A stretch of 64,000 bases of DNA from JANQOH01 sp965242575 (GCA_965242575.1 OZ251461.1:1612001-1676000); one strand, 5' to 3'; positions 27,315-37,845 are shown, counted from the first letter of the stretch. Made by a program: numbers and translations. Notes: generated by a model not told the origin, from the letters alone.

Positions 27315-28355
27315 ATGCCGACCCTCTATGTGACCGAGCCGGGCGCGGTGGTGCGCCGCCGCGCAGGATCGTTCATTGTCACCCTCGACGAGGACCCGGA
27401 CGGACCGGGGCCGCTTCCCGAACGCACGCGCCAGTTGATCGAGGTGGAGCCGCATCGGCTGGAGGCGATCGGCTTGGTCGGACGCGCGCATATCACCGCC
27501 GACGCCACCCGGATGTGCCTGGAGAAGGGGATCGCCGTGTCGTGGTTCGCCCGGAGCGGGGATTTCCTCGGGCGGCTCGTGCCGGAACTCTCTCGCACGG
27601 CCGATCTGCGCCTAAGGCAATACCGGCTGGCTTGCGACGAGGAGGCGGCGACAGCGCTCGCCCGCGTGTTCATCGACGGCAAACTGCGCAACGCGGCCGC
27701 CATGATCGCCGCCGTGCGCTCCAACCGGCCGGGAGAGAAGCGTTTCGCGCTGGCGGCGGTCCGCATCCGGCGGGCGCGCGCGGTACTCGCCGAAGCCCGT
27801 TCGCGCAACGCCATCCGCGGAATCGAGGGCGAGGGAACGCGGGAGTATTTTTCGGTTCTGGACCTCGCGTTCTCCGGCTCGATCGGCTTTTCCGGGCGCA
27901 AACGCCGTCCGCCTCCGGACCCCGCCAATGCGCTTCTCTCGCTTGGCTACACCCTGCTCGCGAACCTGCTCGCAAGCCTGCTGGAGGCGCGCGGGTTCGA
28001 CCCGTATCTGGGGTTTCTCCACGCTGTCCGGTCCGGGCGGCCGAGCCTCGCGCTCGACGCGATGGAGGAACTGCGCCATCCGGTGGTGGACCGCTTCACG
28101 CTCCGCATGTGCAACAGGAAACAGCTGACGCCGGAGCATTTCGAGCCCGATGGAGAACGCGGCGGCGTGCGTCTCGTCCGCGACGGTATGCGTCGATTCT
28201 TTCGCGAATGGGAACGGTACCTCGACGGTCGGATGGCGGGAGTCGAGGCGGGCCTCACGGTGGAGCGGGCGATCGCGCGCCAAGTGGACCGCCTCGCCGC
28301 CCACGTCCGGGGCGGCGCCGGCTATGAACCGCTGCTGTTGCGGGGTGGGCGATGA
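27315..28355 (+). CDS. cas1: Cas1 integrase
   Basis: Cas1 with Cas2 inserts new spacers at the leader end of the array. The 346 residues have the N-terminal beta domain and the C-terminal helical catalytic domain. The metal site is visible: Glu171 in GIEGEGTREYF, His236 in LGFLHAVRSGRPSLALD and an acidic residue in DAMEELR (248-252). No reverse transcriptase is fused, so acquisition is from DNA. It begins 10 bases after the effector gene and overlaps cas2 by four bases. Confidence 0.96.
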   Translation: MPTLYVTEPGAVVRRRAGSFIVTLDEDPDGPGPLPERTRQLIEVEPHRLEAIGLVGRAHITADATRMCLEKGIAVSWFARSGDFLGRLVPELSRTADLRLRQYRLACDEEAATALARVFIDGKLRNAAAMIAAVRSNRPGEKRFALAAVRIRRARAVLAEARSRNAIRGIEGEGTREYFSVLDLAFSGSIGFSGRKRRPPPDPANALLSLGYTLLANLLASLLEARGFDPYLGFLHAVRSGRPSLALDAMEELRHPVVDRFTLRMCNRKQLTPEHFEPDGERGGVRLVRDGMRRFFREWERYLDGRMAGVEAGLTVERAIARQVDRLAAHVRGGAGYEPLLLRGGR

Positions 28356-28633
28356 GCCGGTTCATCGTATGTTACGACGTGGCGGACGACAAGCGGCGGC
28401 AAAAACTCTCGGAGCTGCTCGACTCCTATGGTGATCGCGTCCAGAATAGCGTATTCGAGCTTCCGGTGGGCGTCTCGCTAATGCAGGATTGTCTGCGGCG
28501 GCTGGAGGAGATCGCGCATCCGAAGGAAGATAAGATAGCGGTCTATCGGCTTTGCGCGTCATGCGACGGCGCACGGCGGTATTTTGGGACCATCGAACCG
28601 CGAATCGGGGAGGAAGAGGTGTTCATTGTCTGA
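28352..28633 (+). CDS. cas2: Cas2 spacer-acquisition protein
   Basis: The 93-residue ferredoxin-fold protein begins with FIVCYDVADDKRRQK, the standard Cas2 start with its conserved Asp, and continues with RVQNSVFELPVG. It overlaps the cas1 stop (ATGA). Cas2 dimers bridge two Cas1 dimers during integration. It is the last gene before the leader and array, 196 bases downstream. Confidence 0.96.
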   Translation: MSRFIVCYDVADDKRRQKLSELLDSYGDRVQNSVFELPVGVSLMQDCLRRLEEIAHPKEDKIAVYRLCASCDGARRYFGTIEPRIGEEEVFIV

Positions 28634-28829
28634 AGTCGGTCGTAGCCGTTCGCCGGACGCGGTGCGGGGATGGGTAACGAATTCCCGTATCGGATTGATT
28701 CCACGATGCTTTCCGCCGCCGTCCTTCGCAACACGACGGTCCGAGGTGGGAAAGCGAGCGCGTCGATCCGCCCCGTTACGAAAATTCGCGCTGTATCCCG
28801 TTGACGGAATGAGCATTTGCGGGACAGGC
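28634..28829 (+). promoter_or_regulatory. CRISPR leader
   Basis: These 196 bases separate cas2 from the first repeat and are less GC-rich than the surrounding genes. They should contain the array promoter and the site recognised by the Cas1-Cas2 integrase. Repeat orientation (3' end ATTGAAAC) and decay of repeats at the far end agree with transcription from here rightward. No confident -35/-10 pair was fixed. Confidence 0.7.
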
Positions 28830-31800
28830 GTGAAGGAGGCCGCCCCGTTTGCGAGGGGATTGAAACCTCGATCTGATACCGGTCGACAAACGTCATCTCA
28901 TCAAGGTGAAGGAGGCCGCCCCGTTTGCGAGGGGATTGAAACCGCCGTCCCTTCCTCCATGATACGAAGAGGCGCGTTATGTGAAGGAGGCCGCCCCGTT
29001 TGCGAGGGGATTGAAACCCATTGGTTGCGAGTGCGCTTCCTGCTGCGGCGGCTCAGCATGTGAAGGAGGCCGCCCCGTTTGCGAGGGGATTGAAACCGAC
29101 TGGTGGCTGGCGATTTCCACTGGCGCGGCGGCGACGGGTGAAGGAGGCCGCCCCGTTTGCGAGGGGATTGAAACGCTCGTACAAGGTGTTGGCGGCGGCG
29201 GCGATTTTCTGCCAGGTGAAGGAGGCCGCCCCGTTTGCGAGGGGATTGAAACTTCGTCGATCTTCTTGGCGCTGACGCCCTGAGCAGACAGCGCCGTGAA
29301 GGAGGCCGCCCCGTTTGCGAGGGGATTGAAACTAGAGGTCCGCCCGGGCCAACGCGCAGGCCGTCCGCCGCAGCGTGAAGGAGGCCGCCCCGTTTGCGAG
29401 GGGATTGAAACGCCGTCGACCAGACCGGCATGGGCGAGGCGGTCGTCGAGGTGAAGGAGGCCGCCCCGTTTGCGAGGGGATTGAAACCGGTGGGGGTCGT
29501 CATATCGTCCTCGCTGGGGGGGTGGGGCGGGTGAAGGAGGCCGCCCCGTTTGCGAGGGGATTGAAACCAAGGCTGGTGAAGTCTTTCGGGGTCGTTCGGC
29601 TAGGCATCGTCGTGAAGGAGGCCGCCCCGTTTGCGAGGGGATTGAAACCCATAGACAGTCTGGGCCGCCTTCATGACCGCCTCGGCGTGTGAAGGAGGCC
29701 GCCCCGTTTGCGAGGGGATTGAAACTCTCCAGCGCCTTTTTCCGATCGCGGAGGAGACGATTGGAGTGAAGGAGGCCGCCCCGTTTGCGAGGGGATTGAA
29801 ACCTGCGGATTCCTCTCATCCCAATCCTTCTGCGCCTGGCGCGTGAAGGAGGCCGCCCCGTTTGCGAGGGGATTGAAACGCGCTGCGCAGCGCGGGCTGG
29901 AGGTGGAGCTCCTCGAGGAGGGTGAAGGAGGCCGCCCCGTTTGCGAGGGGATTGAAACGATCGATCTTAGCGATCGTGTCGATCGCCTTCCGGCGTTCGG
30001 TGAAGGAGGCCGCCCCGTTTGCGAGGGGATTGAAACCCAGGCGTCGTATATCCCCTCCTCTCGGTAGCTCGTCATCGTGAAGGAGGCCGCCCCGTTTGCG
30101 AGGGGATTGAAACACGAAATTCGCGTCGTTCCGCGCCCCGCGGGTGAAGAGATCGGTGAAGGAGGCCGCCCCGTTTGCGAGGGGATTGAAACGGAACGCC
30201 CGGCGCCAGCGCCGCCGCGAGGGTCCGCATCGTGAAGGAGGCCGCCCCGTTTGCGAGGGGATTGAAACAAGCCCCTTTCTTCCCACTCCTGGCAAGTCAA
30301 CTTGCCGAGCCGTGAAGGAGGCCGCCCCGTTTGCGAGGGGATTGAAACTAGCAGGCGATCCCTCTGCTTGTAGTTGGTCCAAAGAAGCTCCGTGAAGGAG
30401 GCCGCCCCGTTTGCGAGGGGATTGAAACGCCTACGCCAGCACGCCGGTCAGCAGGACGCCGCCCGCTTTGTGAAGGAGGCCGCCCCGTTTGCGAGGGGAT
30501 TGAAACCTATCGACGACCGGCCAGTCATGCGTCCGGGCGCGGGCGAGCGGTGAAGGAGGCCGCCCCGTTTGCGAGGGGATTGAAACCGCATCAGCCCCTC
30601 CGCCGCGCCGCCCGCGCCGCAAAACAGGGTGAAGGAGGCCGCCCCGTTTGCGAGGGGATTGAAACCCGAGCCGACGACGAGCACGTTGGGCTTGACGCCG
30701 ATACCCTGTGAAGGAGGCCGCCCCGTTTGCGAGGGGATTGAAACCCGGCTCCAGCAGCGTCAGCACCGCGTGGATCTCCGCCGCGCGTGAAGGAGGCCGC
30801 CCCGTTTGCGAGGGGATTGAAACGCGAAAATGATGGCGACGGCGAGGATGCGCGCGGCTCCTCGCGTGAAGGAGGCCGCCCCGTTTGCGAGGGGATTGAA
30901 ACGCGCGGATCGGCGCGGCGTAGTCGAGGCCGGTCCTGCCGGGTGAAGGAGGCCGCCCCGTTTGCGAGGGGATTGAAACACGGCGAAATTCGACTCCGGC
31001 GTGTTGAATCTGCTGCTGGGTGAAGGAGGCCGCCCCGTTTGCGAGGGGATTGAAACCAGACGCGGATCGGCGTGCCGGGGTCGGCGTTGTAGCTATAGGG
31101 TGAAGGAGGCCGCCCCGTTTGCGAGGGGATTGAAACGCCGCGTCACCACCTCGTCGGCGAGGCGGCCGCTCGACCACGTGAAGGAGGCCGCCCCGGTTGC
31201 GAGGGGATTGAAACGGCGCGGCGGGAAAACCTATATCGACCTGGAGGAGGTGACGTGAAGGAGGCCGCCCCGGTTGCGAGGGGATTGAAACTTGCGCCGG
31301 TGCGCCGTCCAGTCGAGGCGAACGTTGCGCCAGGTGAAGGAGGCCGCCCCGGTTGCGAGGGGATTGAAACCAGACGTCCGGCCCCTCCGAGACGATCTCC
31401 TCCAGCAACCCGTGAAGGAGGCCGCCCCGGTTGCGAGGGGATTGAAACGGCGGGCGGATCGCGCTGACTGCGCCGGTCACGACGACGTGAAGGAGGCCGC
31501 CCCGGTTGCGAGGGGATTGAAACCGATTGGATTCCGCGATTTCCGGATTCCGTGCGTCCCAAGTGAAGGAGGCCGCCCCGGTTGCGAGGGGATTGAAACC
31601 TTCGCGCTGTTGTAGCGCGTCATCCCGACGACGATGCGGTGAAGGAGGCCGCCCCGGTTGCGAGGGGATTGAAACTCAACAGTTCATCGTCGTTCCACTC
31701 TTCGGCGAGGTCCTGTGAAGGAGGCCGCCCCGGTTGCGAGGGGATTGAAACATAGCCGCGATGTGCTCCGCGCGCGCCGCCATCGCCGACTCCAGGTGAA

Positions 31801-32757
31801 GGAGGCCGCCCCGGTTGCGAGGGGATTGAAACGCGCCGTCGGTCTGCGCCCTGCCGCCCGCGTCGCGCCAGGTGAAGGAGGCCGCCCCGGTTGCGAGGGG
31901 ATTGAAACCCGAAATCGAATATCTGCGCCAGCACCTGGTCCTCGCCCCGGTGAAGGAGGCCGCCCCGGTTGCGAGGGGATTGAAACGGGTGGACGGCGTT
32001 CACCAGGTCGACGATTTCGTCGTTCGGTGAAGGAGGCCGCCCCGGTTGCGAGGGGATTGAAACCCGGAATTATCCAGCCGGCGCGCGCGCCGGGGGGCGG
32101 CTGGTGAAGGAGGCCGCCCCGGTTGCGAGGGGATTGAAACCAGGCGTAATTCGTCGAGACTCTGATCGGGGAGGAGTCGGGTGAAGGAGGCCGCCTCGGT
32201 TGCGAGGGGATTGAAACACGGCGAGGATCGACGCCGCCGCGCGGATCGACAGCGCCAGGTGAAGGAGGCCGCCCCGGTTGCGAGGGGATTGAAACCCAGC
32301 ACCTGCCCCTTGTTCGCCGTCGTATGGTCTGGGTGAAGGAGGCCGCCCCGGTTGCGAGGGGATTGAAACCCGCCCGGCGGCGTGGACGTTCGCGCCGCCG
32401 CCTCCGCCGCGTGAAGGAGGCCACCCCGGTTGCGAGGGGATTGAAACGGGTCCACCACCCGCGCTTCGGCGGGCCTCATCGGAACGGTGTGAAGGAGGCC
32501 GCCCCGGTTGCGAGGGGATTGAAACAAGTCGATCAGGGGCTGGACGTCCATGCTGGCGCTCCGGTCCGGGTGAAGGAGGCCGCCCCGGTTGCGAGGGATT
32601 GAAACACGTTGAAGCTGTCCCAGACGTACCCGTCCTCGGGCTGCGTGAAGGAGGCCGACCCGGTTGCGAAGGGATTGAAACTCGACTCCGCCATAGCCGA
32701 GTCCGGTCGTTCCGATCACGGTGAAGGAGGCCGCCCCGTTTGCGAGGGGATTGAAAC
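28830..32757 (+). CRISPR. CRISPR array, 51 repeats and 50 spacers
   Basis: Repeats are 37 bases, starting GTGAAGGAGG and ending ATTGAAAC, with a CCCC/GGGG hairpin (positions 14-17 and 26-29). Spacers are 37-44 bases, mostly 39-43, and I saw no duplicates. Repeats 1-30 (28830 to 31136) have T at position 19. Repeats 31-50 (31178 to 32681) have G there. The last repeat (32721-32757) returns to T. The G block contains the damaged copies: 32181, 32411, 32570 (one base short, 36 nt) and 32645. Position 19 lies in the hairpin loop, so both types keep the stem. Single-base counts were made by eye. Confidence 0.97.
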
Positions 32758-32861
32758 GCAGTCAGGTCGCCCGGGCCGATAGCGCTCACCCCTCCCCCGT
32801 TGGCGAACGCAGAAGACGTGCATAGCGACGACTTTCTTTTCGCATTCGCCGCGTTCAGGTC

Positions 32862-35768
32862 TCACGATTCGCCTCCGTTCGAGAGCGTGCGTTTCCCGCC
32901 GTGTACCGAGGGTTCGTTGCACCACTGCCGGCGCAGGTTGTCCAATGGGTCAAGCAGGCTCTCCGGAGATTCGAGAAGTTCGACGAAAACGGATCGATCG
33001 AGGCTTTGGCGGACATCGTCGCGGTAAGCCTCGTTTGCGGGCATGAAAGTTGCGCCCCGAAATCTCTCGAAGATATTTCTCGCTTGTTCGATCTTGTCTT
33101 CGGGCAGTGCTCTCGGATCGAGAACGGAGAGTTTGGGCAATTCGGAAATAGTCAGCGCCACCCGACCTCGTTGCTGGCGGGATCCCTCCCACCAGAACAT
33201 CATTAGCCCAGCCGTGCAATTGGCCCACAGCGCGATTACCTCGTCCCAACGCGCGTCACGGAGCTGGAAGTTCGGCCATGCCCGGCCGCCAAGCGTGCGA
33301 TCCGGCGTGAGACAGGCCGCGAGGCTCTGCGAGTTGATTTGAAAGTCGCGATTGAAATGAAGGCGCGTCGCGGTTCGCCAAGCCTCCAGAGTGCGGGCTT
33401 CGCAATCCGGCCTTATCTCGCCCTCGCTATCCGGCTCCACAATCATGGACCGCTCCCGGTCCGCCCGATGGCTCCAAAGGATGGGATAGCTGGGGACGCC
33501 TTGCGCCGGAACGATCTTGAACGGTCCCCGGAACGGGGGTTGTTCGTCGTTGGCGGTCCCGATGTCGAGGTGGTATAGCCCGCGTTCCCCCAGGTCGCCG
33601 AGAGAGCAGATCGGCACATGGCGCTGCTCGTGCCTGGGCATTCGCAGTTCGCCGCGTCGCAACGCCATCATGGTGTCGGCGAGCGCGGATTCGCGGAGGG
33701 CGGCGCACCCGCCCTCGTTCAACGGCGCACGGATGTAGCTTCCGAGCGGCTGGTTCCCCGCGCGCAGACGGCCCGTAGCCGGCGTTGTCCGCAGGCGGAT
33801 AGCGAGTTTGGCGGTTTCGGCGGCTTCGAGCAGGGTCTCCGGGCGGCGATGGAGGTTCACGAACAACGCCTGTCGGGTCGAGTCGCTTGGGCCGTCGTGG
33901 CGCTTGGTGGCGATGATTAGCGCCTCGGCCATGCCTGTGTCGGCGGAGAAGGCGCGGTCGAAATTCCCCGACGCGGCGATGGTGACGATCACGACATCCA
34001 TATATCGGTCCGCGAGCAACTCGCGCACCGCGCTCCACGCGCTGCCCTGCACGGCGGCGATGGGCAGTACCAAGGCGACGACGCCGCCCGGTTTGACCTT
34101 GGCGTGGGCCAGATCGATGAAGTTGGAGGCGAGGCCGGCGTTGCCGTGGCCGGCCGGGCTATCGAGCGCCCCGCGGATGGCGGCGAGGCGATCCGACATG
34201 GCGCGCTGTTCGTCGGCCGTCGTGCGGAATCCGGCGAAGGCCGGAACGGGAATACCAATTTTCTTCGCTTCATGTCCCGTCGGGCGCGTGAAGGGCGGGT
34301 TCATGATCACGAGATCGACCGACTCGTGCGGCAATTCCACGTCCGAGACTTCCGCGTCGCCCCCCGCGCCGCGCGCCTGCCGTTGTCCGGTCGCGAATAG
34401 CGAGCGGGTCTGCGCCGCGACGGTGAGGTCGAGGGATCCGATGGCGACGCCGCGTTCGCGCTCCTCGCTGACGCCGATCCCGTAGGGCATCGTATAGACA
34501 CGGGTGTTGTCGAAAACCACGTTCGGATGGACGCTCGACAGTTGCGAGGCGCAAAGGTGGGCGGCGGCGGGCATGATATCTGCGGCGACGATGGCGCGTT
34601 CGATCATCTCGCGGTGGACGGCGCCGTCATCGCCCCCGGCCCTGCGGTAGCGGCCGAGCACGGCGTGGTAGGCCGCGGAGAGGAGCGTGCCGGTGCCGCA
34701 GGACAGGTCAGCGACTCTGAGGGCGGGATAGGCACCGAGGTCGCTCCAGTCGGTTTCCAGGCGGGCGACGGACAGTTCCGCGAGGAGCGCGGCGCTGGTG
34801 GGGAGCGTGTAGAAGGTCGCGAGGAATTTCCGGTCGACGATCAGGTTCTGGAACATCCTGCCGGATAGGTCGTGGCGCGTGGTGACGCCGATGTGGGCGA
34901 GGCGTTCGGCCGCGGCGGAGAGCGCGTCGAGGACGCGCCGGGCCGTCGCCGCGCGTATGGGGGCGAGGAGGTCGGATGCGACCTTGAAGATGGGCCAATA
35001 GTTTATCTCGTCGAGAATGCGCTCCCATGCGTCGATAAGAGCCATCTGTAAGGAAGTTCGCGAGCCGGCCCGGAGCTGCGCGACGGAGGGTATGTCGTGC
35101 GTTCCGGCGATGGTGACGTGGAAAGTGAGCGCGTTGGCGATGATGGTCATCGCCATTCGGGTGGTCTGTTCGCCGCCGCGCTGGTTGAGAATGCGGCCCA
35201 TGTCGCGCTCGATGTCGGTGAAACCGCGCTCTCCGGCGTCCTCGATGGCCTGGGTGGCGAGGCGGACGCCTTCCTCGAGAATGGACATGCTTTCGTCGAT
35301 AAGGCGCTGCGACACCATCGCATGCTCGACGCAGCGGGCGATATGGTCGATGCCGCCCGTGAGCCATCCGGCTTCCGGCCAGCGGTCCGGGGTGTCGGGG
35401 TCGCCGGAGAACACGCAGTATCCGAAATCCGCGGCGGCGATACGCTCCGCCATATCGGCCTGGCTCTGGCGAAGAGACTCCGGGATGCGAACGGCGATAG
35501 CCTGCTCGATAGGGTCGGCGGACGTCCGCGGCGTTTTGCCGAGCCGGGCCTTGGCGTCGTCCTCGACCGTGGACGCCGGGTCGTATTCGGTTTCGATCGC
35601 GACGGGCTGCGTGTCCGGGACGTGGACAAGTATGTCGGGCCGCGCTCGCCGGGCGTCGCGCAATATCCCGGTCTGCTCGACGCGAAGCCGGTCTCTCCAC
35701 AGCGGATGCTTGCGGCGAAGGGCTTCGGCGAACAGGGTGTTGAGCGCGACTTCGCTGGTGCGTGGCAT
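32862..35768 (-). CDS. Large N6-adenine DNA methyltransferase with nuclease-like N terminus
   Basis: This 968-residue protein has an intact SAM motif I (ADLSCGTGTLLSAA, DLSCGTG at 354-360) and catalytic NPPF at 490-493 in LVIMNPPFTRPTGHE, as in type I and IIG adenine methyltransferases. Residues 41-62 (RARPDILV ... VAIETEYD) resemble a PD-(D/E)xK nuclease core but with Glu61 where Lys is usual. The C-terminal 350 residues could be the target-recognition region. It is last in a three-gene reverse-strand cluster, 107 bases after the TIR gene. A single-chain restriction-modification enzyme or the modification arm of a larger defence system are both possible. Confidence 0.85.
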   Translation of the reverse strand: MPRTSEVALNTLFAEALRRKHPLWRDRLRVEQTGILRDARRARPDILVHVPDTQPVAIETEYDPASTVEDDAKARLGKTPRTSADPIEQAIAVRIPESLRQSQADMAERIAAADFGYCVFSGDPDTPDRWPEAGWLTGGIDHIARCVEHAMVSQRLIDESMSILEEGVRLATQAIEDAGERGFTDIERDMGRILNQRGGEQTTRMAMTIIANALTFHVTIAGTHDIPSVAQLRAGSRTSLQMALIDAWERILDEINYWPIFKVASDLLAPIRAATARRVLDALSAAAERLAHIGVTTRHDLSGRMFQNLIVDRKFLATFYTLPTSAALLAELSVARLETDWSDLGAYPALRVADLSCGTGTLLSAAYHAVLGRYRRAGGDDGAVHREMIERAIVAADIMPAAAHLCASQLSSVHPNVVFDNTRVYTMPYGIGVSEERERGVAIGSLDLTVAAQTRSLFATGQRQARGAGGDAEVSDVELPHESVDLVIMNPPFTRPTGHEAKKIGIPVPAFAGFRTTADEQRAMSDRLAAIRGALDSPAGHGNAGLASNFIDLAHAKVKPGGVVALVLPIAAVQGSAWSAVRELLADRYMDVVIVTIAASGNFDRAFSADTGMAEALIIATKRHDGPSDSTRQALFVNLHRRPETLLEAAETAKLAIRLRTTPATGRLRAGNQPLGSYIRAPLNEGGCAALRESALADTMMALRRGELRMPRHEQRHVPICSLGDLGERGLYHLDIGTANDEQPPFRGPFKIVPAQGVPSYPILWSHRADRERSMIVEPDSEGEIRPDCEARTLEAWRTATRLHFNRDFQINSQSLAACLTPDRTLGGRAWPNFQLRDARWDEVIALWANCTAGLMMFWWEGSRQQRGRVALTISELPKLSVLDPRALPEDKIEQARNIFERFRGATFMPANEAYRDDVRQSLDRSVFVELLESPESLLDPLDNLRRQWCNEPSVHGGKRTLSNGGES

Positions 35769-35875
35769 GGGCGGTCACACCGTTGGCGCGGCGGACGAGG
35801 GCCGGTCGCCCGTTCGAGGAGCGCGCTGGCCTCCCGGTGCGCCCCAACGGCGGCGGGGGTATGCCGGTGTGAGAG

Positions 35876-36433
35876 TCACGACCACCCCCGCGAACAATCG
35901 CCGGATCTGTTGTTCCGGAATTGTGGGTACCTGTTGTTGGGTGGCGTCCCGCTTCTTCGCACGAACGCCCGATGGATCCAATTTCTGACCGATGCCGAGC
36001 TATTGGACCAATCGTAGATGCGGGCGAAGGGGTCATCCCCTCCGCAATTATCCGCCAGCCTGGGCGGTATCAATTTGGGCGTATATTTCTGCGTTCCATA
36101 ATTGGCGTGGTTGGGCAGGAGTATTCCCAACAGACCACAACGGGGATTTTTGTCAGTCTCGCGCAAGCTGGATCCGATCTCCCAGTCGACGTGTTTTCTC
36201 TGCCACGTGCAGGGACCGATCAACACAACGGTCACCCTGGCGGCGCGGATGAATTCGTCGCGGATCTTTTGGCGGATGGTTTCCGTCTTGAGGTTCTCAT
36301 CGTCGATGTCGCCATCCTCGACGGACTTATCGACGATGTTGCCTTCCATCATGCCGACGAAGGTGTCTTTGTAGCGCTGGTCCTTGTCGTGATGGAAACT
36401 GACGAAAACCCTGTGTCTTTGGGTCGCGTTCAT
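35876..36433 (-). CDS. TIR-like (DUF1863, ThsB-like) protein
   Basis: The 185-residue protein matches the MTH538-type TIR fold: RVFVSFHHDKDQRYKDTF (8-25), DIDDENLKTETIRQKI, VTVVLIGPCTWQRKHVDWEI (about 66-85), GLLGILLP and a late RIYDWSNSSASVRNWI. This is the domain of Thoeris ThsB, which makes an NAD-derived signal on infection. No Thoeris ThsA (SLOG or Sir2 effector) is in the window. The ATG at 36431-36433 overlaps the upstream partner stop in an ATGA junction, so the two are co-translated. The last 25 residues are Arg/Asn-rich and not conserved in appearance. Confidence 0.85.
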   Translation of the reverse strand: MNATQRHRVFVSFHHDKDQRYKDTFVGMMEGNIVDKSVEDGDIDDENLKTETIRQKIRDEFIRAARVTVVLIGPCTWQRKHVDWEIGSSLRETDKNPRCGLLGILLPNHANYGTQKYTPKLIPPRLADNCGGDDPFARIYDWSNSSASVRNWIHRAFVRRSGTPPNNRYPQFRNNRSGDCSRGWS

Positions 36434-36951
36434 TGGGTGCTTCCTTTCGTGTTTTCGAGGTCTGTCATGTCCTCGACGCCGGCGACTTCGGCCAGCATAC
36501 GGTTGTAGTTGCGCAATTTCGCCTGGAGTTTCCCCAACTCCCGACGAAATTCCGCCCTCCTCGCCTCGTCGTCGAAGGCGCCCTCCTGGAGGGAGAGGTG
36601 GTGCCATTTGGCGGTGAAGGGCCTCACCTGCTGGTTGAGCACGGGTATGGCGATCTTGCTGAACCCGACGGCTTTCGGCCCGTATCTGCGGAGGATCTCC
36701 CGCGTCGTGGGGAAGAGCGAGTACACGCTGTCGAGCGCCGTTTTATCGTCTCCGTCCTCGGACGGCAAGGGCTGGATGACGATTCTGGTCAGCATCTCGA
36801 TATACAATTCCCAAGCCGCCCTATGATCGACGTCGGTTATCCGAACCTCGGCCTCCATAAAGCCAACGTTGAATTTAATGTTCTCAAGACCGTGGTCATT
36901 GAAAAATTTCCGCAGCCTGATCGTCTTACTTTTCTTGTGCGATTTGGTCAT
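36430..36951 (-). CDS. Unknown partner of the TIR protein
   Basis: From the ATG at 36949-36951 this is 173 residues, beginning with a basic stretch (MTKSHKKSKTIRLRKFF). An upstream in-frame start at 37005 would add 18 residues. The body contains DHRAAWELYIEMLTRIV, VYSLFPTTREILRRYGP and VLNQQVRPFTAKWHHL, then a C-terminal coiled coil (FRRELGKLQAKLRNYNRMLAEVAG). I recall this kind of helical protein beside TIR or AAA genes in other bacteria but do not know a function. It has no catalytic motif visible and may be a sensor or scaffold. Confidence 0.75.
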   Translation of the reverse strand: MTKSHKKSKTIRLRKFFNDHGLENIKFNVGFMEAEVRITDVDHRAAWELYIEMLTRIVIQPLPSEDGDDKTALDSVYSLFPTTREILRRYGPKAVGFSKIAIPVLNQQVRPFTAKWHHLSLQEGAFDDEARRAEFRRELGKLQAKLRNYNRMLAEVAGVEDMTDLENTKGSTQ

Positions 36952-37149
36952 AGTCCGTACCCGTTTCGATTCCCGAGCGACGAGACAGACCGACGCTCGG
37001 CGCATCTCCCGACGCGAGCAATGCGAACCGCTATCCGGCGCGGATCGGTATCGAGGCGCTCGCTATCGCTCGCACACGAATGCGGCGGCTCGCATGGAAT
37101 GTCAAGGCCGCCTTCCTGTGGGGGTGTGCGCCGCCGACCTCCGCCGCAG

Positions 37150-37845
37150 CTATCGCACTCTCCGGATGGTCCACAGGACGGTTCCGACGATGTGGGTTTC
37201 GTCGGCGAGGCATGTGTATGGGCGGTATGCGGGGTTTGCGGATAGGAGGCGGATTGCGGGCGATTCTGCGTCGTGGAGGGTTTCGACGCGTTTGACGACG
37301 AGTCCGTTTCCGTCCCAGAGGACGGCCATTTCACCGGTTGCGGGTGTTCGGCGTTCGGTGTCGACGATGATCCTGTCTCCGTCGTTGACGACGGGCTCCA
37401 TCGAATCGCCTCTGGCTCTGAGGATTCGGACGCTTTCGGGGTCGGCGTCGGCTTCGTGCCGGATCATGGCTTCTGGGATGTACCATCGGGCTTTTTCGGT
37501 GGCGTGGTCCTCGTTGAGGGCTCCGCCTCCGGCTGCTGCGTCGACGGCCATCTCCGGGATCGCGGCGAGGGGGGCGCGGGGTTCCGTGGCCGTGGGCGGG
37601 CGGGCCTTGCGGGTTGCGGGCCTGCGCCGGGGGACGTCCCGGCGCCTGAGTTCGTCTGCGTCGCATTCGAGGATGGCGGCGAGGGCGCGGCTGTCGTGTG
37701 CGGAGAGGACTCTGGGGGATCCGCGTTCGAGGAACTGGTGGACGTAGGCGGGGTTTCTGCCGATGGCGATGGAGGCCTCGCGCATGGTGATGTCTCGGTC
37801 GTGCAGTTCGCGGCGGATTTTTTCTCGTATCGGGTCGCGGCGCAT
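37150..37845 (-). CDS. LexA/CI-type S24 repressor
   Basis: The 231-residue protein has an N-terminal helix-turn-helix (MREASIAIGRNPAYVHQFLERG, residues 21-42), an Arg/Pro-rich linker and a C-terminal S24 self-cleaving peptidase domain. The nucleophile Ser148 is in RGDSMEP and the general base Lys185 in LVVKRVE. Such repressors are inactivated by RecA-stimulated self-cleavage after DNA damage. It is divergent from the transfer operon with only 89 bases between start codons, so it probably represses conjugation and itself. Confidence 0.9.
   Translation of the reverse strand: MRRDPIREKIRRELHDRDITMREASIAIGRNPAYVHQFLERGSPRVLSAHDSRALAAILECDADELRRRDVPRRRPATRKARPPTATEPRAPLAAIPEMAVDAAAGGGALNEDHATEKARWYIPEAMIRHEADADPESVRILRARGDSMEPVVNDGDRIIVDTERRTPATGEMAVLWDGNGLVVKRVETLHDAESPAIRLLSANPAYRPYTCLADETHIVGTVLWTIRRVR

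Noticed and set aside
28830..32757. Many open frames with repeated peptides such as KEAAPFARGLK (forward) and NPLANGAASFT (reverse)
   Set aside because: They are translations of the CRISPR repeat itself; spacing and sequence follow the repeat, not a protein.
32758..32861. A second leader at the far end of the array, to explain the T-type last repeat
   Set aside because: The stretch is short, runs into the end of the methyltransferase gene, and shows no similarity to the leader at 28634-28829.
35876..36951. Classical Thoeris system
   Set aside because: The TIR protein fits ThsB, but no SLOG- or Sir2-containing ThsA lies nearby, and the partner looks unrelated.
36952..37149. Possible gene between the TIR partner and the S24 repressor
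   Set aside because: Both-strand frames here are short and overlap better-supported starts; no ribosome site or motif was seen.
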